A DNA stretch of 64,000 bases from Paulinella micropora. Taxonomy: Eukaryota; Cercozoa; Imbricatea; Euglyphida. The stretch lies in the NCBI GenBank assembly GCA_009731375.1, contig BJOX01000328.1:231176-295175 (forward strand). Direction: 5' to 3'. Positions within the stretch are counted from its first letter, which is position 1, and every line of letters begins with the position of its first letter. Positions 36,165 to 53,390 of the stretch are shown one piece after another. The notes under the pieces were generated by a model, which was not told the origin of the DNA, searched no databases, and worked only from the letters and a program-made list of their open reading frames with translations. A program made the position numbers and the translations under genes.

Positions 36165-36277
36165 TAGAGACAAAATGACAGACAGACAGACTGACAGACA
36201 GACAGACAGACAAACAGACAAACAGATAGACAGACAGACAAACAGACAGATAAACAGACAAACAGATAGACGGACGG

Positions 36278-36311
<34 letters not shown>

Positions 36312-36723
36312 TGACAGACAAGACAAAATGACAGACAGAAAAACAGACAGACAAACAGACAGGCAGGCAGGCAGACTGACAGACAAGACAGACAGACAGA
36401 CAAAATGACAGACAAAATGACAGACAAACAGACAGACAGACAGACATAGACAGACAGACAGACAGGCAGACAGACAAATAGACAGATAGACAGATAGACG
36501 GACAGACGGACAGACAGACAGACAGATAAACAGACAGATAAACCGACAGAGAGATAGACAGACAGACAGACGGACAGACGGACAGACAGACAGACAGGAC
36601 AGACAGGACAGACAAGACTACAAGACTGACAGACTCAGAAAGACAGACACAGACAGACAGACAGACAGACATAGACAGACAGACAGACATAGACAGACAG
36701 ACAGACATAGACAGACAGCCAGT

Positions 36724-36761
<38 letters not shown>

Positions 36762-36786
36762 AACAGACAGATAAACAGACACATAA

Positions 36787-36823
<37 letters not shown>

Positions 36824-36824
36824 A

Positions 36825-36855
<31 letters not shown>

Positions 36856-36868
36856 TAAACAGACAGAC

Positions 36869-36907
<39 letters not shown>

Positions 36908-36928
36908 TAAACAGACAGACAGAAAGGC

Positions 36929-36960
<32 letters not shown>

Positions 36961-37060
36961 GGACAGACAGACAGACAGATAAACAGACAGACAGGCAGAC
37001 GGACAGAGACAGACAGACAGACAGATAGACAGACAGACAGACAGACAGACGGACAGACGG

Positions 37061-37094
<34 letters not shown>

Positions 37095-37277
37095 AGATAG
37101 ACAGACAGACAGACCGACAGATAGACAGAGAGACAGATAAACAGACAGACAGATAGACAGATAGACAGACAAACAGACAGATAAACAGACAGACAGATAG
37201 ATAGACAGACAAACAGACAGACAAACAGACAGACAAACATTCAGACATACAGACAGACAGATGACAGACAGACAGGC

Positions 37278-37314
<37 letters not shown>

Positions 37315-37335
37315 GGCAGACAGACAGACAGACAG
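35620..37335. repeat. (GATA)n then 1.3 kb of (GACA)n
   Basis: GATA with GATC and GGTA blocks to about 36035, then GACA with ACGG, AACA and GGCA variants to 37337. It gives false 200-580-codon frames on both strands. Confidence 0.95.
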
Positions 37336-37377
37336 ACGGAGTACTACTACCACTGCCACTCAGACAGACAGACAGGC

Positions 37378-37408
<31 letters not shown>

Positions 37409-37418
37409 GTACTACTAC

Positions 37419-37469
37419 CACTGCCACTTCCGGAGCTGCGCTTGTTGAGTCCGTTCAGGCCGCCATACG
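37419..37469 (-). CDS. Candidate minus-strand exon (YGGLNGLNKRSSGSGSGSST)
   Basis: Acceptor TTGTGCAG, donor GTG/GTAGTA, 51 nt, phase 1 to 1, open frame. An acceptor-side echo lies upstream on this strand (37680-37663) and a donor-side echo lies downstream (about 37370-37341), as for the main gene's exons. No family recognised. Confidence 0.4.
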
Positions 37470-37499
37470 CTGCACAAGCAAGACGAGCAAGAGAAATAT

Positions 37500-37632
37500 A
37501 CTACTACTACTCCTGTCTGTCTGTCTGTCTGTCTGCCTGCCTGCCTGTCTGTTTGTCTGTCTGTCTGTTTGTCTGTCTGTCTGCCTGTCTGTCTGTCTGT
37601 TTATCTGTCTGTTTGTCTGTTTGTCTGTCTGC

Positions 37633-37664
<32 letters not shown>

Positions 37665-37717
37665 TGAGTCCATTGAGGCCACCATACACTGCACAAGCAA
37701 GACGAGAAAGAGAAATA

Positions 37718-37776
<59 letters not shown>

Positions 37777-37780
37777 GTGG

Positions 37781-37838
<58 letters not shown>

Positions 37839-37839
37839 G

Positions 37840-37876
<37 letters not shown>

Positions 37877-37885
37877 TATTTCTAT

Positions 37886-37961
<76 letters not shown>

Positions 37962-37977
37962 GGCACTATTATTACTG

Positions 37978-38031
<54 letters not shown>

Positions 38032-38150
38032 ACTACTACTATCATAATTATCCTCGCGATCATTATCATTACGATTATTCTTGTATATATATGTATATAT
38101 ATCTATCTATCTATATATATATATATATATATATAAGGGATATATATATA
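37500..38150. repeat. (CTGT)n, (CTA)n trinucleotide and (TA)n arrays
   Basis: 37513-37662 is CTGT/TTGT. 37720-38040 is CTA with a few interruptions. 38080-38157 is TA. Confidence 0.95.
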
Positions 38151-38156
38151 TATATA

Positions 38157-39097
38157 AGGGGTGTCCAAAAAGTAAGTGCCGGTTTTTCCATTCTCGCTCT
38201 CTCGGGGTAGAAGGCCGAGATAGCTGGTTTTAGTCCATGTGCATACACTACAGGCAATGTGTGATAGTGTGAGACACCTATATGTCTGGGCTTTGAAACT
38301 CCTTGGAAAAAAAGGATGAAAAAAAAAGGGGGTGTCCCCAAATTTTTTTTGGGGCGTCCCTAAAATGGGGATGTCGCTAAATCTCGATGTCTTTCGAACA
38401 TGGATGTCCCGGGACGTCTCTCTGAGGGATGTCTCGGGGTGTCCCTACGAGTGTCCCACGGCACATCCCACCCCAGACCCCCAGCCCCTTCCAGCTCAGA
38501 AATTGAAGATCTCCAAACTCAAGAAGTGACCCTCCCAAAAGGGCTGCATACCGAACGCGCAATGGTGAAGTTCATGGTTCTCTGCCAATGCTTATCTGGT
38601 TTTCATGATCCTGGGCTCAAATGAAAGCTTAAGAGTTGTAGATTACAATAATATGCATAAGGTGCACGATGGGGCCTCTGCCCATAAGGCGGCCATGATC
38701 AACAGGTGGCTCGAGCAAAACGTACCCCAGCAAATCACTTCGGGCCCTACCGGCCAGTGGCCCGTGAAGTCCCCAGACCTCAACCCGATTGTAAATATAT
38801 GGGCCATCATGGCCAGCGACCTGATCGTAGCCCCCCGCAGAACAAGGCACAGCTGAAATGACGATTCAAACAAGCATGGAGGAACTTGTCGCAGGACACT
38901 GTGAAAAAAACCATAAAATCTATGCCTAAACGACTCCGTGGCGTTATGAAGTCAAAGGGCGAGAGTCTCCGTGTTTAACTAGGAAATACCATCACACGTG
39001 GCCCGTAGTGTATGCACATGGAATAAAACCAGCTATCTCGGCCTTCTACCCAGAGAGCGAAAATGGAGAAACCGGCACTTACTTTTTGGACTACCCT
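38157..39097 (+). mobile_element. Tc1/mariner-type element, internally decayed
   Basis: 941 bp with about 95-bp terminal inverted repeats (AGGGGTGTCCAAAAAGTAAG at the left, its inverse at the right) and TA on both sides. It encloses a broken transposase. Confidence 0.85.
38605..38990 (+). pseudogene. Tc1/mariner transposase C-terminal fragment
   Basis: HDGASAHKAAMINRWLEQN and WPVKSPDLNPIVNIW match the DDE-type catalytic region: second Asp in HDGASAH, and the SPDLNPI block. The usual Glu after NPI is Val (residue 63), so the third catalytic residue is lost. After a frameshift near 38850 the sequence continues past a TGA as WRNLSQDTVKKTIKSMPKRL, the usual C-terminal end. The N-terminal DNA-binding half is missing. 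Confidence 0.8.
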
Positions 39098-39179
39098 TAT
39101 ATATACACACACACACACACCTGGTGCATTGAGAGGGTTGGCGATTGCTGAATCAATGGGCATTGGTACCTCCTGCCAA

Positions 39180-39234
39180 GGTGGTCTATTAAAAAAAAAA
39201 ATGAGGGAGACAAACAAAAAAAAANNNNNNNNNN

Positions 39235-39277
<43 letters not shown>

Positions 39278-39959
39278 AACAACTTTTTCAATCGATGTTT
39301 GGGATTACATACATGCATGCATACATACATACATACATACATACATACACACACACATACATACATTACAAACATTACATCCACGTATACATACACGTAT
39401 ACATACATACATACATACATACATACATACATACATGCATACACACATGCATACACACATACATACACACATACATACAAACATACATACATACATACAT
39501 ACAGACAGACATACACACATACATGCATAACCTACATACATAACATACATACGTACATACATACGTACATACATACGTACATACATACGTACATACATAC
39601 GTACATACGTACATACATACGTACATACATACGTACATACATACGTACATACATACATACATACATACATACATACATACATACATAAATACATACATAC
39701 ATACATACATACATACATACATACATACATACAGACATACAGACATACATATACAGACACATACATACGTACATACATACATACGTACATACATACATAC
39801 ATACATACATACATACATACATACATACATACATACATACATACATACGTAGGTACGTACGTACGTACGTACGTACATACATACATACATACATACATAC
39901 ATACATACATACATACATTACATACATACATACATACATTACATACATTACGTACATAC

Positions 39960-39990
<31 letters not shown>

Positions 39991-40208
39991 TACATACACA
40001 CATACATACGCAAATACATACATACATACATACATACATACATACATACATACATACATACATACATAAACTACATAGATAACATACATACGTACACACA
40101 TACGTACATACATAGGTACATACATTCGTACATACATACATACGTACGTACATACATACGTACATACATACGTACATGCATACATACATACATACATACA
40201 TACATACA

Positions 40209-40240
<32 letters not shown>

Positions 40241-40423
40241 CACACACATACATGCGTACATACGTACATACATACATACATACATACATACATACATACA
40301 TACATACATACATACATACATACGTACGTACTACGTGCGTACGTACGTACGTACGTACGTAGTACATACATACATTACATAAATACATACATACATACAT
40401 ATATACATACATACATACATACA

Positions 40424-40462
<39 letters not shown>

Positions 40463-40493
40463 CATACATACATACATACATACATACATACAT

Positions 40494-40524
<31 letters not shown>

Positions 40525-40800
40525 TACACACACACACACACAAACATACAAACATACATACATACATACATACATACATACATACATACATACATGCATA
40601 CATACATACATACATACATGCATGCATGCATACATACATACATACATACACATGTACATAAATACACACACACACATACACACATACATACATACATGCA
40701 CACACAGACACACACACACATACACACAAACATACATACATACATACATACATACATACATACATACATACATGTGTATGTATGTATGTACGTACTTGGT
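39180..40800. repeat. Poly-A with a gap, then 1.5 kb of (TACA)n
   Basis: A-run 39190-39276 with 10 N at 39225-39234. TACA with TACG, CACA and TGCA blocks to about 40790. Confidence 0.95.
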
Positions 40801-41046
40801 CCATAGGCAGCAGTTGTATGTATGTATGCATGTATGTATGCATGTATGTATGTATGTATGTATGTACGTATGTATGTATGCACTTGGCCCATAGGGAGTT
40901 GTATGTATGTATGTATGTATGTTTGGATGTATGTATGTATGTATGTATGTATGTATATATATATGTATGTGTGTATGTATGTATGTATGTATGTTTGTTT
41001 GTATGCATGTATGTATGTATGTACGTACTTGGCCCATAGGCAGTTG
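40795..41046 (-). repeat. Three donor-side echoes on the minus strand in (TGTA)n
   Basis: CTGCCTATGGGCCAA followed by GTACGT or GTGCAT occurs on the minus strand at 41046-41025, 40908-40886 and 40818-40795. The intact exon is not visible. Confidence 0.45.
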
Positions 41047-41099
41047 TTGTATGTATGCATGCATGTATGTATGTATGTATGTATGTATGTATGTATGTA

Positions 41100-41163
41100 T
41101 GTTGTGTAAGTATGTATGTTTATATATATATATATCTATATATATGTATATGTATATGTATAT

Positions 41164-41225
<62 letters not shown>

Positions 41226-41286
41226 ATTTGTGTGTATTAGTATGTACATATAAATACATGTAGTGTTTTGCTTGGTAGCACATGGA

Positions 41287-41352
<66 letters not shown>

Positions 41353-41749
41353 AACGTCAGGAATTGTATCTCCCNNNNNNNNNNNNNNNNNNNNNNNNNN
41401 NNNNNNNNNNNNNNNNNNNNNNNNNNNNNNNNNNNNNNNNNNNNNNNNNNNNNNNNNNNNNNNNNNNNNNNNNNNNNNNNNNNNNNNNNNNNNNNNNNNN
41501 NNNNNNNNNNNNNNNNNNNNNNNNNNNNNNNNNNNNNNNNNNNNNNNNNNNNNNNNNNNNNNNNNNNNNNNNNNNNNNNNNNNNNNNNNNNNNNNNNNNN
41601 NNNNNNNNNNNNNNNNNNNNNNNNNNNNNNNNNNNNNNNNNNNNNNNNNNNNNNNNNNNNNNNNNNNNNNNNNNNNNNNNNNNNNNNNNNNNNNNNNNNN
41701 NNNNNNNNNNNNNNNNNNNNNNNNNNNNNNNNNNNCCCTCCCCTCTCTC

Positions 41750-41824
<75 letters not shown>

Positions 41825-42051
41825 ACAACACACACACACACATGGTTTTACTTTGCAGCATATGGAGAGAGAGTGGGCGACAACGTCCTTGACAGCCTAC
41901 GAGAATGTATGTATGTATGTATGTATGTATTTATTTATTTATGTATGCATGTACGTACGTATGTATGTATGTATGTATGTATGTATGTATGTATGTATGT
42001 ATGTACGTATGTATGTATGTACGTATGCATATATGTATGTATGTATGTATG

Positions 42052-42082
<31 letters not shown>

Positions 42083-42141
42083 GCATGTATGTATGTATGT
42101 ATGTATGTATGTATGTATATAACGTCCTCGGGTGCCTGTAC

Positions 42142-42193
<52 letters not shown>

Positions 42194-42300
42194 GGGGGGG
42201 GGGGGGGGGGGGGGGGGGGGACAGAGAGAGAGAGNNNNNNNNNNNNNNNNNNNNNNNNNNNNNNCCCCCCCCCCCCCCCCCCCCCCCCCTCTCTTTCTCT
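41100..42300. repeat. (TGTA), (TA), (GA)n, gap, (CT)n, (CA)n, (TGTA), poly-G/poly-C around a second gap
   Basis: Gaps 41375-41735 and 42235-42264. The left gap is flanked by GA then CT arms, the right gap by a G run then a C run. Confidence 0.9.
41862..41905 (+). CDS. Candidate plus-strand exon (AYGERVGDNVLDSLRE)
   Basis: Acceptor TTTGCAG, donor AAT/GTATGT. Possible echoes: acceptor side at about 41273-41290, donor side at about 42121-42146. Frame not tested against any neighbour. Confidence 0.3.
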
Positions 42301-42398
42301 GTATGCTATGCATTCTATGTATGCTATGTATTCTATGTATTCTATGTATACTATGTATTCTATGTATACTATGAACGCTATGTATGCTATGTATGCTC

Positions 42399-42440
<42 letters not shown>

Positions 42441-42489
42441 CTTACGACAAACTCTGTTGCTGGGACAGAGAGCCCTGCGCCAAAACAAA

Positions 42490-42495
42490 AAAACA

Positions 42496-42546
<51 letters not shown>

Positions 42547-42589
42547 AATTAATTAATTAATTAATTAATTAATTAATTAATAATAGTGC

Positions 42590-42590
<1 letters not shown>
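42490..42590. repeat. (CAA)n and (AATT)n tail
   Basis: Simple tail at the 3' side of the SINE-like unit. Confidence 0.8.
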
Positions 42591-44136
<1,546 letters not shown>

Positions 44137-44137
44137 C

Positions 44138-44184
44138 CTCGTCCCGTGATGTCATAGAGTGAGATAGAGTTTGCCGAGCAGGGC
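44138..44184 (-). CDS. Candidate minus-strand exon ([15 protein letters not shown])
   Basis: Acceptor AACTCAG, donor GAG/GTAGAT, 47 nt, open in phase 1 to 0. Acceptor-side echoes lie upstream on this strand (about 44402-44378, 44540-44516, 45247-45219, 46044-46020, 46585-46557), donor-side echoes downstream (43.35-43.74 kb). No family recognised. Confidence 0.4.
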
Positions 44185-44189
44185 CTGAG

Positions 44190-46859
<2,670 letters not shown>

Positions 46860-46860
<1 letters not shown>

Positions 46861-47392
46861 GTCCGGAGAGCGGTAGTCCGACTAGTGGAAAGCTATGCTG
46901 CTGGGGCCGTTGGTGGGGTAGCTGACGCTTGGCAAGGTTGTTCAAGGAATTCTAAGAGAAAATGGGGGAGGAGGAAGATGGAGATGCGGGGGTGGGGTAT
47001 GACGCTTGGCAAGGCTGTTCAAGGAATTCTAAGAGAAATGGGAGAGGAGGAAGATGGAGATGCGGGGGTGGAGTAGCTGACGCTTGGCGAGGCTGTTCAG
47101 GGAGTTCTAAGAGAAAATGGGGGAGAATGGAAAGTTATGCTGCGGGGGGCGTTGGTGGGGTAGCTGACGCTTGGCAAGGCTGTTCAAGGAATTCTACGAG
47201 AAAATGGGGGAGGAGGAAGATGGAGATGCGGGGGTGGGGTCGCTGACGCTTGGCAAGGCTGTTCAGGGAGTTCTAAGAGAAAATGGGGGAGAATGGAAAG
47301 CTATGCTGCGGGGGGCGTTGGTGGGGTAGCTGACGCTTGGCGAGGCTGTTCAAGGAATTCTAAGAGAAAAGGGGAAGAATGGAAAGCTATGC
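46860..47392 (+). repeat. Minisatellite of about 90-130-bp units (GCTGACGCTTGGCAAGGCTG core)
   Basis: Six units in two alternating types: one with a GGAGGAGGAAGATGGAGATG spacer, the other with GGAAAGCTATGCTGC. It runs into the gap at 47393. Confidence 0.85.
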
Positions 47393-48208
47393 NNNNNNNN
47401 NNNNNNNNNNNNNNNNNNNNNNNNNNNNNNNNNNNNNNNNNNNNNNNNNNNNNNNNNNNNNNNNNNNNNNNNNNNNNNNNNNNNNNNNNNNNNNNNNNNN
47501 NNNNNNNNNNNNNNNNNNNNNNNNNNNNNNNNNNNNNNNNNNNNNNNNNNNNNNNNNNNNNNNNNNNNNNNNNNNNNNNNNNNNNNNNNNNNNNNNNNNN
47601 NNNNNNNNNNNNNNNNNNNNNNNNNNNNNNNNNNNNNNNNNNNNNNNNNNNNNNNNNNNNNNNNNNNNNNNNNNNNNNNNNNNNNNNNNNNNNNNNNNNN
47701 NNNNNNNNNNNNNNNNNNNNNNNNNNNNNNNNNNNNNNNNNNNNNNNNNNNNNNNNNNNNNNNNNNNNNNNNNNNNNNNNNNNNNNNNNNNNNNNNNNNN
47801 NNNNNNNNNNNNNNNNNNNNNNNNNNNNNNNNNNNNNNNNNNNNNNNNNNNNNNNNNNNNNNNNNNNNNNNNNNNNNNNNNNNNNNNNNNNNNNNNNNNN
47901 NNNNNNNNNNNNNNNNNNNNNNNNNNNNNNNNNNNNNNNNNNNNNNNNNNNNNNNNNNNNNNNNNNNNNNNNNNNNNNNNNNNNNNNNNNNNNNNNNNNN
48001 NNNNNNNNNNNNNNNNNNNNNNNNNNNNNNNNNNNNNNNNNNNNNNNNNNNNNNNNNNNNNNNNNNNNNNNNNNNNNNNNNNNNNNNNNNNNNNNNNNNN
48101 NNNNNNNNNNNNNNNNNNNNNNNNNNNNNNNNNNNNNNNNNNNNNNNNNNNNNNNNNNNNNNNNNNNNNNNNNNNNNNNNNNNNNNNNNNNNNNNNNNNN
48201 NNNNNNNN
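47393..48208. other. Assembly gap (816 N)
   Basis: N run between a minisatellite and a GAA array. Confidence 1.
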
Positions 48209-48241
48209 GAAGAAGAAGAAGAAGGAGAAGAAGAAGAAGAA

Positions 48242-48272
<31 letters not shown>

Positions 48273-48883
48273 GAGAAGAAGAAGAAGAAGGAGGAGGAGG
48301 AGGAGAAGAAGAAGAAGAAGAAGAAGGAGGAGGAGGAGGAGGAGGAGAAGAAGAAGAAGAAGAAGAAGAAGAAGAAGAAAAAGGAAGAAGGAAGAAGGAA
48401 GAAAGAAGAAGAAGAAGAAGAAGAAGAAGGAGAAGAAGAAGAAGAAAAGGAAGAAGGAAGAAGGAAGAAAGAAGAAGAAGAAGAAGAAGAAGGAGAACGA
48501 GGAGGAGGAGGAGGAAGAGGAGGAGGAGAAGAAGAAGAAGAAGAAGAAGAAGAAGAAGAAGGAAGAAGGAAGAAGGAAGAAAGAAGAAAGAAGAAGAAGA
48601 AGAAGAAGAAGAAGAAGAAGAAGAAAAAGAAGAAGAAGAAGACGAAGAAGACGAAGAAGACGAAGAAGACGAAGAAGACGAAGAAGACGAAGAAGAAGAA
48701 GAAGAAGAAGAAGAAGAAGAAGAAGAAAGAAGAAAAAAGAAAGAAAGAAGAAAGAAGAAAGAAGAAAGAAGAAAGAAGAAAGAAGAAAGAAGAAGAAAGA
48801 AGAAGAAAGAAGAAGAAAGAAGAAGAAAGAAGAAGAAGAAGAAGAAGAAGAAGAAGAGGGAAGAAGAGGGAAGAAGAGGGAAG

Positions 48884-48915
<32 letters not shown>

Positions 48916-49078
48916 GAAGAAGGAAGAAGGAAGAAGGAAGAAGGAAGAAGGAAGAAGAAGAAGGAAGAAGAAGAAAAAGAAGAAGAAGAAGAAAGAAGAA
49001 AGAATAAAGAATAAAGAAGAAAGAAGAAGAAAGAAGAAAGAAGAAGAAGAAGAAGAAGAAGAAGAAGAAGAAGAAGAA
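48209..49078. repeat. 870-bp polypurine (GAA)n tract
   Basis: GAA with GGA, GAAAGA and GACGAA variants. Almost no pyrimidine on this strand. Yields long false frames. Confidence 0.98.
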
Positions 49079-49128
49079 CAACAACAACAACAACAACAAC
49101 AACAACCACCACCACCCAAGCACGAATA

Positions 49129-49173
<45 letters not shown>

Positions 49174-49202
49174 CCCAAGCAGAATGCTACTTACCTGGAA
49201 TA

Positions 49203-49289
<87 letters not shown>

Positions 49290-49342
49290 TATACATATAT
49301 ACCCAAGCAGAATGCTACTTACCTGGAATAACATTTATATAT

Positions 49343-49384
<42 letters not shown>

Positions 49385-49411
49385 CATCCCCGTGACTTGC
49401 GCCACCCCACC

Positions 49412-49473
<62 letters not shown>

Positions 49474-49491
49474 GTCGCTGCTTGTTGCTGC

Positions 49492-49551
<60 letters not shown>

Positions 49552-49700
49552 CGTCGTCGTCCGTTTATCCCTACCTACCTACCTACCTACCTACCTACCT
49601 ACCTGTCTGTCTGTCTGTCTGCCTGTCTATCCATCCATCCATCCATCCATCCATCCATCCATCCATCCACCTATCTATCTATCTATCTTTCTATCTATGT
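49079..49700. repeat. (CAA), (CA), (TA), (CT), (TTG), (CTAC), (CATC) arrays
   Basis: A 32-bp spacer (CCAAGCAGAATGCTACTTAC core) recurs at 49174-49205 and 49301-49332 with a short form at 49113-49130. Each is followed by CA then TA runs. Confidence 0.9.
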
Positions 49701-49792
49701 AGTTTCACCTGAAAAAACACGTTCCCCATGAAGTGTGCTGCTCTCCCTATACTTTCAGAAAATGACGGTCCTATATACATACATACATACAT

Positions 49793-49998
49793 GAGAAGTT
49801 CCTATTTCTTAAGTACAACGAGCAATGACTTCAAGCGCTTTGCTCTCAGTCAGTGCATTTACAACCTGTGTTATGGCTCATTAGAAAGCTCTCCTCATCT
49901 TTGAAGTGAGCTACTACACAAGCCGCAAAGATCAGAACCGGCTGAGAACGAAACGTTTGAAGTCATTGCTCATTGTGGTTAAGTGCAAGGAACTTCTC
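49793..49998 (+). mobile_element. MITE-like family A, copy 6
   Basis: Ends GAGAAGTTCC/GGAACTTCTC, flanked by ACAT repeats. Confidence 0.8.
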
Positions 49999-50099
49999 AT
50001 ACATACATACATACATACATACATACATACATACATACATACATAACATACATACATAATCTCTGAAAACGCGGGACTGCCACAAGTCAGACAGGTTGG

Positions 50100-50107
50100 T
50101 TGATTGA

Positions 50108-50142
<35 letters not shown>

Positions 50143-50186
50143 GTTTCTTTCTTTCTTTCTTTCTTTCTTCCTTCCTTCCTTCCTTC

Positions 50187-50222
<36 letters not shown>

Positions 50223-50362
50223 TTATTCGCACCTTGGCAACACAGGTATATGATTGATTGATTGATTGATTGATTGGTTGGTTGGTTGGTTGATTGATCG
50301 ATTGATTGATTGATTGATTGATTGGTTGGTTGGTTGGTTGATTGATTGCTCGATTGATTCAT

Positions 50363-50394
<32 letters not shown>

Positions 50395-50514
50395 CGATCG
50401 ATCGATTGATTGATTGATTGATAGATTGATTGATCGATTGATTGATTGATTGGTTGGTTGGTTGATTGATTGATTGATTGATCGATCGATTGATTGATTG
50501 ATTGATTGATTGAT

Positions 50515-50547
<33 letters not shown>

Positions 50548-50615
50548 AATTGATTGATTGATTGATTGATTGATCGATTGATTGATTGATTGATTGATCG
50601 ATCGATCGATTGATC

Positions 50616-50648
<33 letters not shown>

Positions 50649-50829
50649 GTTGGTTGGTTGGTTCACTGATTGATCAATCGATCGATCGATCGATCGATCG
50701 ATTGATTGATTGATTGATTGATTGCTCGATTGATTCATCGATTGATTGATTGATTGATTGATTTGATTGATTGATTGATTGATCGATCGATCGATTGATC
50801 GATCGATCGATCGATTAATTGATCGATTA

Positions 50830-50860
<31 letters not shown>

Positions 50861-50950
50861 ATTGATTGATCGATTGATCGATCGATCGATTGATCGATTG
50901 ATTGATTGATTGGTTGGTTGGTTGATTGGTTGATCGATCGATCGATCGAT

Positions 50951-50987
<37 letters not shown>

Positions 50988-51146
50988 AATTGATTAATTG
51001 ATTGATTGATTGATTGATTGGTTGGTTGGTTGGTTGGTTGATTGATTGATTGATCAAGCGAGCGATCGATCGATCGATCGATTGATTGATTCATTGATTG
51101 ATTGATCGATTGATTGATTGATTAATTGATTGATTGATTGATTGAT

Positions 51147-51178
<32 letters not shown>

Positions 51179-51226
51179 CGATTGATTGATTGATTGATTG
51201 ATCGATTGATTGATTGATCGATCGAT

Positions 51227-51268
<42 letters not shown>

Positions 51269-51399
51269 GTTGGTTGGTTGGTTGATTGATTGATCAATCG
51301 ATCGATCGATCGATCGATTGATTGATTGATTGATTGATTGATTGCTCGATTGATTGATTGATTGATTGATTGATTGCGGTCCGATCGATCGATCGATTA

Positions 51400-51433
<34 letters not shown>

Positions 51434-51493
51434 CGATTGATCGATTGATCGATTGATTGATTGATTGGTTGGTTGGTTGATTGATTGATCGAT

Positions 51494-51525
<32 letters not shown>

Positions 51526-51543
51526 CGATTGATCGATTGATTA

Positions 51544-51575
<32 letters not shown>

Positions 51576-51677
51576 GTTGATTGATTCGTTGGTTGGTTGG
51601 TTGACTGATTGATTGATCAAGCGAGCGATCGATCGATCGATTGATTGATTGATTGATTGATTGATCGATTGATTCAT

Positions 51678-51717
<40 letters not shown>

Positions 51718-51840
51718 CGATCGATCGATCGATCCCTTAATTGATTGAGTGATTGATTGATTGATCGATCGATTGCTTGCTTGCTTGCTTGATCGATCGA
51801 TCGATTGATTGATTGATTGATTCATTCATTCATTCATCGC
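50100..51840. repeat. (TTTC)n then 1.6 kb of (TTGA)n/(TCGA)n
   Basis: TTTC/TTCC at 50140-50222. TTGA with TCGA and TTGG blocks from 50250 to 51830. Confidence 0.98.
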
Positions 51841-51988
51841 AACGTATGAGACATAGCGGGAGGAAAACATCAAAACATTATCAAACATATACATATAAGA
51901 GATACGAGGATAAAAATTAAACAACAATGTAAACAACAACGTAGGAAGATAGCAGGATGAAAAATTAAGACACTAGCAGACAAAACGG

Positions 51989-52025
<37 letters not shown>

Positions 52026-52054
52026 GCGAGCAAAAATATTGTATATATATATAC

Positions 52055-52101
<47 letters not shown>

Positions 52102-52132
52102 CACACACAAACACACACAGACACACACACAT

Positions 52133-52187
<55 letters not shown>

Positions 52188-52190
52188 CGT

Positions 52191-52228
<38 letters not shown>

Positions 52229-52291
52229 AAGAGAGAGAGAGAAGAGAAAGAACGAAAGAAAGAGAGAGAGAAAGAGAGCGAGAGAGAGAGA

Positions 52292-52335
<44 letters not shown>

Positions 52336-52350
52336 TATATATATATGTAC

Positions 52351-52431
<81 letters not shown>

Positions 52432-52508
52432 CGCGAGGACAAATATTGTATATATATATATATATATATAAATGGGGAAATTTCCGTGATATCACCGTGA
52501 GAGAGAGC

Positions 52509-52573
<65 letters not shown>

Positions 52574-52602
52574 TATATATATATATACATATATATATAT
52601 AC

Positions 52603-52676
<74 letters not shown>

Positions 52677-52718
52677 ATAAATTNNNNNNNNNNCCGTGAT
52701 ATCACCGCGCGCGCGCAA

Positions 52719-52763
<45 letters not shown>

Positions 52764-52815
52764 AGAGAGAGAGATAGAGAGAGGAGAGAGAGAGAGAGAC
52801 GCGAGGACAAATATT

Positions 52816-52872
<57 letters not shown>

Positions 52873-52954
52873 GGAAAATTTCCGTGATATCACCGCGAGA
52901 AAAAAAAAAAATATATATATATATATGGAGAGAGAGAGAGAGAGAGAGATAGAT

Positions 52955-53010
<56 letters not shown>

Positions 53011-53134
53011 GGATAGATGGATAGATGGATAGATAGATAGATAGATAGATAGATATATTGATAGATAGATATATAGATGGATGGATAGATAGATAGATAG
53101 ATAGACAGATAGATAGATAGATAGATAGATAGAC

Positions 53135-53166
<32 letters not shown>

Positions 53167-53243
53167 CGATAGATAGATAGATAGATGGATAGATGGATAG
53201 ATAGATAGATGGATAGATAGATAGATGGATAGATAGATAGATG

Positions 53244-53286
<43 letters not shown>

Positions 53287-53290
53287 GGAT
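51841..53290. repeat. (GA)n/(TA)n composite with a repeated double palindrome, then (GATA)n
   Basis: Unit CGCGAGGACAAATATT, (TA)n, AAATTTCCGTGATATCACCG, (GA)n repeats three to four times between 52020 and 52905. 10-N gap at 52684-52693. GATA from 52950. Confidence 0.9.
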
Positions 53291-53390
53291 GAGATGTCGC
53301 AAAGGAATGTAGTCCTTGCAAAGGAACGCAGTTTCACATCAAACAATAATTTGTGTACTGTGCATGTGTCCGGGATGGGAATCACGGGTA

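Noticed and set aside
35617-37359. 580-codon minus-strand frame of Ser/Leu/Cys/Val repeats
   Set aside because: Translation of (GACA)n and (GATA)n; repeat of period 4 is open in several frames on both strands.
47293-49296. Frames of 540-650 codons with K/E/R or S/F/L runs
   Set aside because: They run through 816 N and the (GAA)n tract.
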